64,000 bases of DNA from Dirofilaria immitis (Eukaryota > Nematoda > Chromadorea > Rhabditida > Onchocercidae): NCBI GenBank assembly GCA_024305405.1, contig JAKNDB010000098.1, forward strand, positions 3,343,501 to 3,407,500, given 5' to 3'. Each line of letters starts with the position of its first letter. Position 1 is the first letter of the stretch. Both the position numbers and the translations under genes were made by a program. The notes under the pieces were generated by a model that saw only the letters and a program-made list of their open reading frames with translations, was not told the origin of the DNA and searched no databases. Positions 53,479-64,000 of this stretch are shown one piece after another.

Positions 53479-54128
53479 CTGCTTGTGTTTTCGGTTATCA
53501 TTATCCGAAGGTCGAATAATGATAAGAAAATTATATTTGATTGTTACTAGCTTGCTATCACATATATGACTGATGTAGTTAACATATTCCACCTGGGTGC
53601 TTTTATAGATTACAGATACCAAATAAATAAAAACTTGGAACAATAAATTAGAGATTGCGAAAATGGAGATAATTTTAGAGATTGATATAGCAATAAAATA
53701 GTATGTAGCGAGTAGAAAAGAAAATTAAGGATAATAGAAGCAAATGAAAAATAGTCTGAAGCAATTTGAAATAGATGACACGTGAAATGAGGAACAGTAT
53801 GAAATAGATAATGGATTGATATATAAGTGTGAGTGGGTGTGAGATGGAGTGACCGAGAAATACCGGGAAAGGATATCGATCGATATTACTGGTAGGTTTT
53901 GAAGAAGTTTGATTATTTCGAATTTTGAAATTAATTTTGGATTAATTGCTAAAAATAAGCATATGATATGATCTTTTGTATCTTAAGGCTAAATTCTGAT
54001 GTTATCTTATTTCCCGTATGTTTGCTATAGTTTTATACGTGTAACGTAATGTTTTATACATGTGACGTGATCTTGTGTTGTCTTTTGTGTTTTACGTTGA
54101 TTTCTAATGTTAATTATATGTTTGATGT

Positions 54129-54129
54129 A

Positions 54130-54223
<94 letters not shown>
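54129..54223. repeat. Long (TA)n tract upstream of the zinc-finger gene
   Basis: An uninterrupted run of about 47 TA dinucleotides, ending some 165 bases before the zinc-finger start codon. Confidence 0.97.
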
Positions 54224-54226
<3 letters not shown>

Positions 54227-54387
54227 TCTTGTTGAAGAATATATGATATAGAAGGATTGATTCCGTTAATATAGAAAGATTGATTCTGTTACGTCTACAG
54301 TAATGTTACATTTAATAAGATATTTCAGATAAATAAATTTTGATACACTTCGAAAATTTTGGGCTATTCGTAAATCCTTTTAAAGCA

Positions 54388-57300
54388 ATGGAAGATGAGT
54401 CGGAATCGAATTTGCAAAATATGCATTCAATGATAATTGATAGCGATGAGCCCAGTGAAACATCAGCAGTCATTGCTGATATTCAAATGAGCCAAGTAAG
54501 ATAGGTTTATCCATATCAATTCTATGCCAATTGTAAATTATTGTAGAATTTCAGCGTTTTAATAACGTTAAGCTTGAAGTTCGCTGCATTTGAAATATGA
54601 ATCTTAGAAAGTTTGAAAGTTTGCGGTCGATAGTGTTTTAATTCTACGATTTTACAACAGAATAGCCTACTTTAGAATCATATTAAGCAATAAATTTGTA
54701 TGAATTCTTATTGTATTTATAAATCATGTTAATATCCTTTAGAAATCTCTATGCATTTTTAGAATTCTATAACGGTAGAATATATCACTGGAAAGGAATA
54801 TTTGCTGTTTTTCAGGGAATAGCATCGGAAAGTAGTGATGATGAATGTCCGATATTGATTAACGAGAAAGCTTTACAGGAATCAATTGAGGTAAACAAGA
54901 GAATATAATGTATTCGTCACGCAGTAACACAAATGATTTTGCCTGCAATGAAATGATAACTGAATATTAGTCTAAGCTAACCGAACCATCAGATGATTTA
55001 GACGGAATGATTTAATAATTAATTGCCTCAAGAATTAATATCAGTTGTACATGATTATCATAACAAAGAAACGAATTGTATTGAATTCGAGATGATTTAT
55101 TTTGTTTAAGATTCAGTTTTATAATCCAAACAAAAATTATCTTCAAATTTTACTGTTTACAGAATGAAAGTCCGGATCCTATGAACCAATTCGAATCACC
55201 AAAATTTCAAGCAATGAACGTTGGCAGGGACGAAATCCTTTGCAAAAATTTTCGATTTTGATCGGTAGCCATAAATTAACCTTTAAGGTTGCTGATGCTC
55301 CTAAAATGCATATAGGCTAGTTTTTTATTACATTGCTTTTTTCTAACAAAAACAAAAAGTCGTAGATCTTCGATGTTCTATTGATATTACGTGATATCTA
55401 AAACGTAAAAATGTAGCTTTCGTGATTTCAATTCATACATGAATTCAGTCGATCGGTTTAAATATTTAAAAATTATTTTTGCAGCTGATGATTCGATATG
55501 TCAAAAAAAGAGAATGAAATAGATGATTCTTTTGGTAATAGTTCGCTATGGATTGATCATGGAGTTAATCCTCAAAAGCCTATTTATCGATGTAAAATAT
55601 GTAATCGTGCCTATGCTCATAGACGGCCTCTGTTGGCGCATGAAAAGACTCATGCCAGTAAGTATTAGTGTTTTTGTCTGATTCTGTTCATGCAGTGAAA
55701 TTTATTTTTATGTGTTAATTTGTGTGGATTTTATTTTTTGTAAGTGATTTCTTTGCTTTATCTAGTGTAAAAGCATCATTCAGAGAACAGTGTATTTCAA
55801 TTCATCGAGAAAAATAATATCCCAAACAATTTAATCAAACAATAGTTGCAGTTATTCCTTATAGTATTCCTTCTTACCGAATTCTTCTTTGCCATGACAA
55901 TACTTTGCAGCTGGACGACCTTATCAATGTCCTATATGTACAAAATGTTTTGCTCGTCAAGTGAATTTCAGTATACATATGAAACTTCATGCGAGCGGTC
56001 GTCGTTATTTTTGTTCTTTATGTGGCAAATGGTTCAGGACACACTCATTAATGTGTGAACATCAGGTAACATGTAAAGTAATGTTGTTTTTATAACTTTT
56101 GGTTCAGTTGTTATTTAAAATGTATTTTAACTCATTAAAATTGATACCCATTTTGCGAATATCTAATAAGATTTTATAAATAAAGTTTCTGTAGATTTCA
56201 TGTCTTTCTAAGACAGGTTAAAGCAAATTAATTTCAGTGCTATTCAGGACGAAACGTGCCATTGTCTCTTGGTTAAGAATTCATCTTTTTAAAATTCAGC
56301 GATTTGTTGCTATGCATTTTTAGAAAATAAGATTAAATGACAAAAGACAAAAATCTCGATTACTACTTTTAACACTTGTTTAACCACGAAAATTTCAGCA
56401 AAAATGTTTTGCTTTGATGAATGGTTTACCGGTGCTAACTGATCGTCCATTAAGATATCGCTGTTATTATTGCGATAAAATGTTCCATCATCGAAGGGAT
56501 AAGGTATCTGCTATTTATTGAAAACATTATTTCCTATTAACAGGTATTTAGTAGAATAAGCTGATATTTATTTGGAATTTCTTTAAAATTTTTGGATAGA
56601 AGAAATCTTACTTTTTTGATGTTGAATAGACACTGATCAAAAATATTTATTTTAAATGTAAACGAAAAAAGTGGTCTGGTTTTAGATCATGTAGACTTAT
56701 TTATTTTGCATAGTCGAGAATATTCATTTGTTGCCTTATGCTCAATGCATGTTTTACGGCATGGAAAAAAACGTTAAAATCAATTATATTCAGTGATAGC
56801 TATTTCATACAACAGTAGCATGGCCGAAATGGATAGCTTTCCGTAATCTTTGATCTTTGAAAAATTGAAAGGTTCGATTTTTCTGTCCAAATATTACAGA
56901 ACATTCACGAAAGGACACATACCGGTGAGCGCCCATACACATGTGGATATTGCAGCAAAGGGTTTACGCAATCGCAAGCTCTTACAATTCATATAAGATC
57001 GCATACTGGTGAAAGACCATTTAGTTGTTCGATGTGTAGCAAAGAATTTCGAGACAGGTAAATTGCTGTTTCTTGTCAACCGCAGCCATGATGATGAATG
57101 GAAAAAAGTGCTGTTATAATGAGACTGAAATGCACATGTCGATAATTTCTAAACTGAGCTGCACGATTGACTTGTTTTTATTTCAAGATATTGTCAGTAT
57201 TATTTAAGATATATATGTCGAAGCATTTATAATATTACTGCAAAAATATATATGTCGAAGCATTTATAATATTACTGCAAAAATCTTTGATAATCTCAAT

Positions 57301-57804
57301 ACTGAAATTTCTTCAGGAAATTTGGTAGGAAAAATGAAGAATGATGAATTAGATAACATTTGAAATTTCAATATTGAGATTATCATAGATTTTGAAATAA
57401 AATTATAAATCATCGCAATGTAATACGCTTAATATTTGTCAAAAACTCTTTTGAATATTTCTCGTTATAGTTGTTGATTTCGATACCTAAAAATGTTAAC
57501 GAAAATACACATTAGAAAAATTAAGTAGGCATTCTATGATGGCAAAAAAGTATAAAGCATAATATAAAGAATTGAGGAAAAGATATTATAAAAATAAAAT
57601 AAAAAGGATATATATATATATATACATCGATAAATGATGTATATATAATCCACACTATATTATGCAAACTTTTGGTCTGAGAACTTAGAAAATTTCAGCT
57701 CTGCTTTAAGAAAGCATGAATTTACCAAACATATCAATGAAAGCCTTCTGGGCGATGGCTATGGTGATTCATCAAATGAAATAACCTTAATGACAACACC
57801 GTAA
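54388..57804 (+). CDS. C2H2 zinc-finger protein with six fingers
   Basis: Probable nuclear DNA-binding protein of about 330 residues. Exons: 54388-54495 ([10 protein letters not shown], acidic start), 54816-54890 ([17 protein letters not shown], acidic), 55163-about 55264, 55485-55657, 55911-56065, 56399-56503, 56900-57057 and 57699-57804. Fingers: CKIC...HEKTH; CPIC...[13 protein letters not shown]...HQQKC, a C2HC type; CYYC...HERTH; CGYC...HIRSH; CSMC...HEFTKH. All have 12 residues between the second Cys and the first His; fingers 3 and 4 each span an intron. TGE(R)P linkers join fingers 4-5 and 5-6. Phases agree throughout except at exon 4, which is one base short (A7 at 55503-55509), and at the end of exon 3, where a stop falls before the only good donor. 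A start at ATG 55498 would avoid both problems and still keep all six fingers. The target is unknown. Confidence 0.88.
57209..57282. repeat. 37-bp perfect tandem duplication in an intron
   Basis: ATATATATGTCGAAGCATTT plus TATAATATTACTGCAAA occurs at 57209-57245 and again at 57246-57282, in the last intron of the zinc-finger gene and directly abutting the inverted repeat that follows. Confidence 0.9.
57280..57393. repeat. 31-bp inverted repeat in zinc-finger gene intron
   Basis: The arm 57280-57310 (AAAATCTTTGATAATCTCAA...) is matched by the reverse complement of 57363-57393 with two mismatches; the spacer is 52 bases. It would form a stable hairpin in the pre-mRNA of the last intron, or it marks an inserted fold-back element. 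Confidence 0.8.
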
Positions 57805-59807
57805 ATAATTTCATGGATTTGTCGTCCATTTTAGAATCATTATGGTATTTTCTCTGTTTTTATTTATTTTTTGTGCAACATATCTAAAATTTTGAGCTCT
57901 CTGGTTTAGCACATAAAGGACAATATAATAAAGTATGAATCGAAGCTTATTTGTCCAGAACATAATTTTAATGATTAGAATATCACAAGAGAGAATGTAA
58001 TGTAGAAAGTAGAGTAAAGTAAGAATGCTTTTATCTTGATTAAAAAAGAATTTAAAATGCATTACGTTCATCTATTACATAGCAAAGTATAAGATATAAC
58101 ATTATAGCGATATTTTATATAAGTGTGTTTGGAACATTAAATAATAATTCTAATTTATATATTTAAGACTTATATGATATATGGGAAAACAAAACTGAAC
58201 AGTGTCAGAATGGATTCTGAAATTTTCATCATGCAGATGTGTGAAAGTCAGATAATTCGTATTATAACTCCATTCATTAGAATATAAAGAATAGTAGTGG
58301 CTCAATGAGATTCGTGAGAATTTTGTGATAAATTTGTTGAGCCTATTTATGTGAGTTGCAACTAGCAAGTTTTATAAGATTTATTAAGCCATCAATTTTT
58401 TTCTAGCATTATATTAATTATGCAATCAATATAATTATTATAGTTGTTTTAAACATTCTAATACTGTAATTGTCGATGTTATACATTATTCTTCTTTTTT
58501 TTGATTTCATTGTCGAATGGCATCACAAAATTTATTGTTACTCACAAAGCTTATTTTCCTTGAAATCACTTATTTTAATCCTAAATTTGCAGCATTATTT
58601 TGCATCTGCTACATATCGAAATATGACTAGGTTTATTATAACTTTACACTATCGCATAATAATTTTGATGAGATAAAACCTCCTCTTTTGCCCCTTATTT
58701 ATTAATTATTGATTTGATGTTATTATGCGATAGTTATATATCTTTCTTGTAGAGCATATTCGGTAGATTTTATTTTTAATTCTTGTTCATGTTCATAAGC
58801 TACAGCTCAACCGTGCTATCGATTTATTATTATTATTTTTTTGTTTATTTATTACTTGTCAATATTTTAAATTTTTAAATAAAATATGGAGGAACCGTTT
58901 CAGTTTTTCATCATCTTCAAACTTTTATTCATTTCATCTTATGTCATCTTCATAGTTATTGTCTAAGATTCAAAGAAGAAATTTTCAGATTTCTTCTACT
59001 TTCGGCAACAGATCAATTAAAGTCCTTATTTTTGTCATACAGAATCAAAGAAACTTTCCGTTATATTTTAGGCAGTTCATTAATTTCGTGGTTTTTATGC
59101 TGAACTCATTTTCTATCTCTTTATTAATGAGGTCAAATGTCAAACAACTGCCAAAAAAATGTTTAAAAAAGTTAAAATGAAACAGTTATTCAGTGGTAGT
59201 ACATTTTCGAGTTATTGTTGATTATAGCTGATTCATTTGAGTAAATTTCAGCTGCCAAATAAAATTAACTTTTTACAAAAATTGATATGTTGAATCTATT
59301 ATATAATATATAATCAGTTGAATAAGAAAACGAAACTATTATTCTGACTTGTATATTTCAATTTTTATTTATATCAACGATTCATTGTGATGTATCAGTA
59401 CAATAGATTTCTCTTTTATTTTTTCTCTTCATGACATGATAATTCGAGAATTCAACATTTGTGATGTGATATGAATTAGGTTTTCCAAGATTTTTTTTCC
59501 TTTTGATTATCAAAAAGTACTTTATAAAAAGTGAGTAAATAAAGAAAAATTAGTGTCATTTTTAAATTAATTAAACGAGATCACACGTATGATATTGCGA
59601 TTTCATTGTAATAAAGAAACGAGATCTGTATTAAAACTGGAAAATTTTGGAGATGAAATAGGAATATTTTCATAGTTATCCGTTTGCTACGTTAAAAGAG
59701 AATCGGCAGCAAATAGAAAGAGGAATTGGTGATTATTTCTTATCATCATTATCATTATCATCATTTCAGCATTATTCAGAAATTGCTGAAATATTTCTAT
59801 TACGATA
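57805..59807. other. Intergenic region after the zinc-finger gene
   Basis: 2 kb without a supportable gene. Small frames (57811-58071 minus, 58470-58676 plus, 58959-59180 plus) have the amino-acid make-up of random AT-rich sequence. It presumably includes the 3' untranslated region of the zinc-finger gene and the promoter of the next. Confidence 0.5.
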
Positions 59808-61208
59808 ATGAAGCCTTTAATTGTAATGCATAATACATGTGGTTGGTATTGTATAACAAAATCATTGATCATTCGACGAAAATTATGTCCAAAATGTGGT
59901 ATGCTAATTACCACAAATACATCACGATGTCTTTTTCTACCTAGTCCATTTATTTCTACAACTGATCAAAATTGTTGTATATTATTAAAGCCAGCTATAA
60001 ATACATTCAATAAGTTAGTTTTAAAGTTTTTTTTTCATCCTTTTTATTCTTTTTTTCAAACTTTGCTATTGTTATTTGCGTAATTATATTTCTGTTGATA
60101 TTTGTAGGCTATTTTGCTAATGAATGCTAATTCTTTAATTATTCAGTTTATCCGATCCTTTTTGATTAAATTTAGATCAAATTAGGAATTTTTGAATTTT
60201 CTCTAAATATTATTATTACTTTTGTTTTTGTTTATTTTTAAGTTTTATAAAATTATGCAAAATTGTTAGATTTTCTGTCTTTCTTTTTTATTCTTTTTTA
60301 ATAGTTAATATTAGCAATCTGAAATATTTAGATATTATCATTATTTCTTTTTATATATCAGTTTCTAATTTGTAAGATTTGTTGATTAAATTTTTAAAAT
60401 TTAAATCTAATTTTAGATATAAATTGGGTGATGATCTTCACATTGGTTTATCAAATTCAAAAGGTTTTGTATTTTCTTATACTGCTAATGGTATAGTAGT
60501 TGAATCATTTTGGAATGATTGTCTTTGTATATATCGATTCAATGATAGCAAGATATGTGATAAAAGGATGAAAATGTTTATCAAAAAATACTACAATCGA
60601 TTTACACGTCAAGTTTGTTATATTATAAATCTATCTTTTTTATTTTTCGTGAATTTTTTTTTGTATAATATTTAATTAAAATTGTATAATTTATTTAAAT
60701 TTATTCAAAATTTTTTGAAATATCTCGGTATCAAACTGTGATACATTTCTAAATTTTGGTAAAATCCATTTGATGATTTTATTGATAGATGAAAATTGAT
60801 GAAAAATGTTAAAATGCTGTAAAATAAGTTTGTAGGAATTTTACATATAGATGAGATGGATTGAAGTGATAAATTAAAATTAGGCGAAATTATCTGTTAT
60901 GTACATAGTTTCGATTCTAATTTTTCAGTTCTTACTTGTGAAATTATCTTATAATGAGGAATAAATAAATAATAATGAAGTAATTACTGAATGCGATTTT
61001 TTTACAGCATTATCACAAAAGAAATTGGAACTGTTATGATTTTGTTGTGGAATTTTTGATTGATATGGGTATATTGGGACGTACAACATACGTGAAAGAA
61101 CAGTTCGTCGCAGAACACGTTTGTAAAGCGCTTCAAAGAGTACTTCGTTACAATAATCTTTTGAATAGATTGTCACAGAGTAAAACTAATTATCTCACAT
61201 TATCCTGA
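59808..61208 (+). CDS. MKRN2OS-like protein (DUF4796 family)
   Basis: Three exons, 59808-60013, 60417-60612 and 61008-61208, join in consistent phase (2, then 0) to give 200 residues with no frame error. Exon 1 starts MKPLIVMHNTCGWYC, has a CPKC knuckle-like pair, and then LPSPFIS and an ILLKP segment. Exon 2 begins YKLGDDLHIGLSNSKGFVFS, the best conserved block. Exon 3 has NWNCYDFVVEFL and ends in an Arg/Leu-rich tail. I recognise this pattern (CPxC, LPSPFIS, HIGxSNxKG, NCYDFV) from memory as that of MKRN2 opposite-strand protein, a small conserved animal protein of unknown function. There is no signal peptide or membrane segment, so a soluble intracellular protein is likely. No makorin gene is visible opposite it here. 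Acceptors are TTTTAG and TTACAG. Confidence 0.78.
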
Positions 61209-62556
61209 ATTCTGCTAGTCTTTTTCGAAGTTTCAAAAAGACTTCTATTCATTTAATCGTTGTCAAGAATTTCTCTTACTATTGCCTCACATTAAAATCA
61301 AATATGCTACTTACCCTCAATGCAGAAGGAAAAGCAAATGACTAGGTAATATTATCAGAATATTTTGCGGAAATATGAAATAAACTGATGCAATGATAGC
61401 GATTAATACCATCGCTTAAATTCTATTTTTGATTTCAACCATAAAAATGTTTATTTTTTGGTATCATTAAGATGAGGAATTTAATGATTAATTTAGTTAT
61501 GCATCTGTATATAAAGAATAATTGCACATCAGTTATGTTATTACATAGCCATAGCATTTTTGCGAAATTTGAATTGAAGAACTTAATATCGTATCCTTTA
61601 ATTTCATATATTATTATCTTTATCATCATCATCCATTTACATGCTGGTAATTTATCTAAGTCGTGAGACTTTTTGTCGTAAATGGAAGTGAAAAATAATA
61701 ATGCACACCACTTCTGCTTTATTCTCCATGCCTTTTTGTGCAATTTGAAAAATTGATTTCAATAATATTTTTATAATATTCCAATAAAAATTTAAAATTA
61801 ACAGAATTATTTCTAAAATCAACACAGATTCATCCGTTTAATCACATACAATTAACAATTAATCAAATATCACTAATTTAATTCCTATGCAAATTATTTT
61901 CCGAATTCCCGTCTATTTCGCGGTGAAGTTCTTTTTATCTATAGAGCAATTACGTAGTGTAATATAATCAAATAATAATGAGGTATATATTGGATATATC
62001 ACGCGTAAAAAAGAGTGGATAAATCATCAAAATTATTTGCGGATAATATACAAGCAAATACAATTTTTGGACGTCAGATAATATTGCTCATAAAATATAA
62101 ATAAATTTCAGACAGTACGAAGGATATATAATAAAATCGAATTGAAAATTAATTAAAATCACTACCAATATTTTTAAACTATTCCTTAAACTAACAAGAA
62201 GTGTTATGTTAAATTTACGATGTCGCAATTTCAATGATAACACCGTTGCTGATGTAAATCATTTTCACTATATTTGTACACCAGGATCCATTCAAGCTTT
62301 CATGATACTTGTCAGAAATGTAAACAGATAAGCATAACTTTTATTTCCCTTAAGAAACATAGAATTCCCTGAAAAATTTTACAATTAATTTTTAAATATT
62401 TGTTACGCTTAACAAGTTGTGAGTTAATTTCTCTTTATTTTAACTTATAACTCATTGTTAGGAAAAAAGTTAATGATGATAGTCTCTTCTGCATTGAATG
62501 TTCAATGATAAAAGTAAAACTCAGTGTTCGTATGTCCATTTCAATATTTTGTGTAA
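61209..62556. other. Intergenic, no gene seen
   Basis: 1.3 kb of AT-rich sequence with only short chance frames, including a pair of overlapping opposite-strand frames at about 61435-61743. No repeats of note. Confidence 0.5.
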
Positions 62557-62826
62557 GGAACAATATCAACTAATGGTATCCTAGAAGCAGAAAATTGTAC
62601 AAAATATCTTGGCAATGATAATAAAGTTTCCGCTCATGGTGATACTTGCATACCGTATCTGAAAATTGATGACAGCTATGAATTGCAGATAATTCTAGGA
62701 TTATCAGACTTGATCAGAAGATTTGTTGGAGGTTTAAATATTCGTGCAAAAATTATTTTTCGTCTTACCGAAAGATACGTTGCAGGCATAATTTTCATTG
62801 TTATCACCTCAAATTTGGGTAATTGA
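62557..62826 (+). CDS. 89-codon open frame without ATG, unrecognised (possible exon)
   Basis: The frame is open from just after a TAA (62554-62556) to a TGA at 62824-62826 and lacks any Met codon, so it would have to be an internal or last exon. It reads ILEAENCTKYLGNDNKVSAH and continues ...DTCIPYLKIDDSYELQIIL and LIRRFVGGLNIRAKIIFRL. Residue composition is protein-like, with mixed charges and few homopolymers. Composition is less AT-rich than its flanks. The only acceptor in reach is a weak GTGTAAG at its start, and no donor or partner exon was found. It may be an exon, a gene relic, or chance. Confidence 0.25.
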   Translation, partial: GTISTNGILEAENCTKYLGNDNKVSAHGDTCIPYLKIDDSYELQIILGLSDLIRRFVGGLNIRAKIIFRLTERYVAGIIFIVITSNLGN

Positions 62827-64000
62827 AACAAAAAAAGTAATGCGTCGATGGTAATAATTTTTATTCCATGATAAATACGTCGAACAAATTAGGCGATAAA
62901 AAACTTTAAAACGCGAGAAAAGTATCGGGAAACTAAAATGCAGGATGAAAACGGGATTAGCAGCCGAATGATGTAAGAGCGGGAAGAAAGAATGCTGTCG
63001 ATATTGCTTGGCAGAGTAACAACCATCCCTCTCCTAAAACGTGCCAGCTAACCGTGAGAAGCAACGCGAGAAGCACATTTTGGTAACAATATTTTCTTAA
63101 TCTTTACAGTGGATAACAGCTTATCATATATGAATTATACGGAAGAGTTTAGTTATCAGAATAAAGAATGATAAATACATAAGCTTTGTTATTTGGAAGT
63201 AAAGAAGAGAATTAAATAAATGATTCATTACATTCTAACATTCGTTTCTGTTAGATAATGTTATGCAAAAAATAATTTGAATGCTTGAGTACATCTATTA
63301 TTGATTATTTCGGTTTTCCGAGATAATCTGCTTAAACGATATGAGATAAAATAAAAATTTAGCTCTAATCATTTCAAAGATTATTGAAATGTTTTGAATA
63401 AAAGTTACTTTTAGGATGATGAAACATGTCAAAAAATTGAAGAGAATAAAAAGCTAATAATGATTGAACTTGAAAATGGATCTCAGTAAAATTCTAATTA
63501 TATAACAAGAAATATCAAAAAGCAGCACAAGGTTGTTGGAACAATAATGAACAAGCTTATCGACATTTAGCTAACATATTTGTATGCTACAGAATTGTCA
63601 TATCGAACTATCTTCTGTTTGTGCAAAATTCGAGAACATCCTTAATTCTGCACTTTGCAAATTGCAGTTCAGTGAGGAACTGTTTCATAATTTACATTTA
63701 TTCAAAACTAAAATTTCAGAATGAAATAATACTAATTTTTTATATATTTATTTATGCTAATCTTTAATTTGCTCTATTTTTATAATTAAAGAACAGTGTG
63801 TCAACAACAATCGCATCACAGCAGGAAATTTAAAATGAAGCAAGCTTTGAATTAAATGATTATATGCGCGAAATTTATAATGCTTATTTCTCAAACAACT
63901 CATCCGATATTCTAACCGTTTCGATTCACGGAAATATTTAAATAATTATGCCAACTTATACCGATCGAACAATTTGTGCCAAAATTTTTTCAGAAGTTGT
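62827..64000. other. Window end, no gene seen
   Basis: A moderately less AT-rich patch around 62,930-63,080 (GGGAAACTAAAATGCAGGAT and following) has no open frame longer than about 25 codons with usable splice sites. The remainder is ordinary AT-rich sequence. Confidence 0.45.

Noticed and set aside
56894..57079. 61-codon minus-strand frame
   Set aside because: Antisense shadow of zinc-finger exon 56900-57057.

Overview
The window is nuclear DNA of a nematode, most likely a parasitic clade such as the spirurids/filariae. It is roughly three-quarters A+T by eye and gene-sparse. Introns run from about 50 to 1,450 bases and nearly all end in the TTTCAG/TTTTAG acceptor typical of nematodes. Every recognisable protein is metazoan. 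There is no operon, CRISPR array, phage or complete transposon. The clade is an inference; 'nematode' rests on the acceptors, intron style and gene content.

Layout. 1-135 (-) is the first exon of a gene that leaves the window. 136-23,100 is mostly non-coding AT-rich sequence; it holds one isolated probable exon (5809-5907, +) and a rhodopsin-class GPCR gene (6401-9816, -). 23,138-26,256 (+) encodes a C-type lectin-like domain in three exons. 28,718-34,531 (-) is the CHERP/SCAF6 orthologue (SURP, CID-like, RS and G-patch regions; splicing). It is divergent from 35,003-39,496 (+), the cytosolic chaperonin subunit CCT4 in 14 exons, and the two start codons are 471 bases apart. 40,604-44,286 (-) is an unrecognised six-exon polyQ gene. 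44,300-54,390 is a desert of microsatellites and minisatellites. 54,388-57,804 (+) is a six-zinc-finger protein. 59,808-61,208 (+) is a small three-exon gene that I recognise as MKRN2OS-like (DUF4796). The last 3 kb hold one unrecognised open frame.

Main observation. Splice sites and conserved protein are intact in all the confident genes, yet at least ten exons or exon segments are one or two bases too short for the reading frame. Where the missing base can be placed it falls in a short A/T (once C/G) run. This occurs in CCT4, an essential gene, so under-called homopolymers in the assembly explain it better than loss of function. Automatic ORF calling therefore splits these genes badly, and the gene models given here were rebuilt from exon phase.

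The genes do not form a pathway; only the divergent CHERP/CCT4 pair suggests shared regulation. I found no convincing new biological system. The items most worth checking are the frameshift pattern, the polyQ orphan, the isolated exon at 5.8 kb, and three intronic or intergenic inverted repeats.
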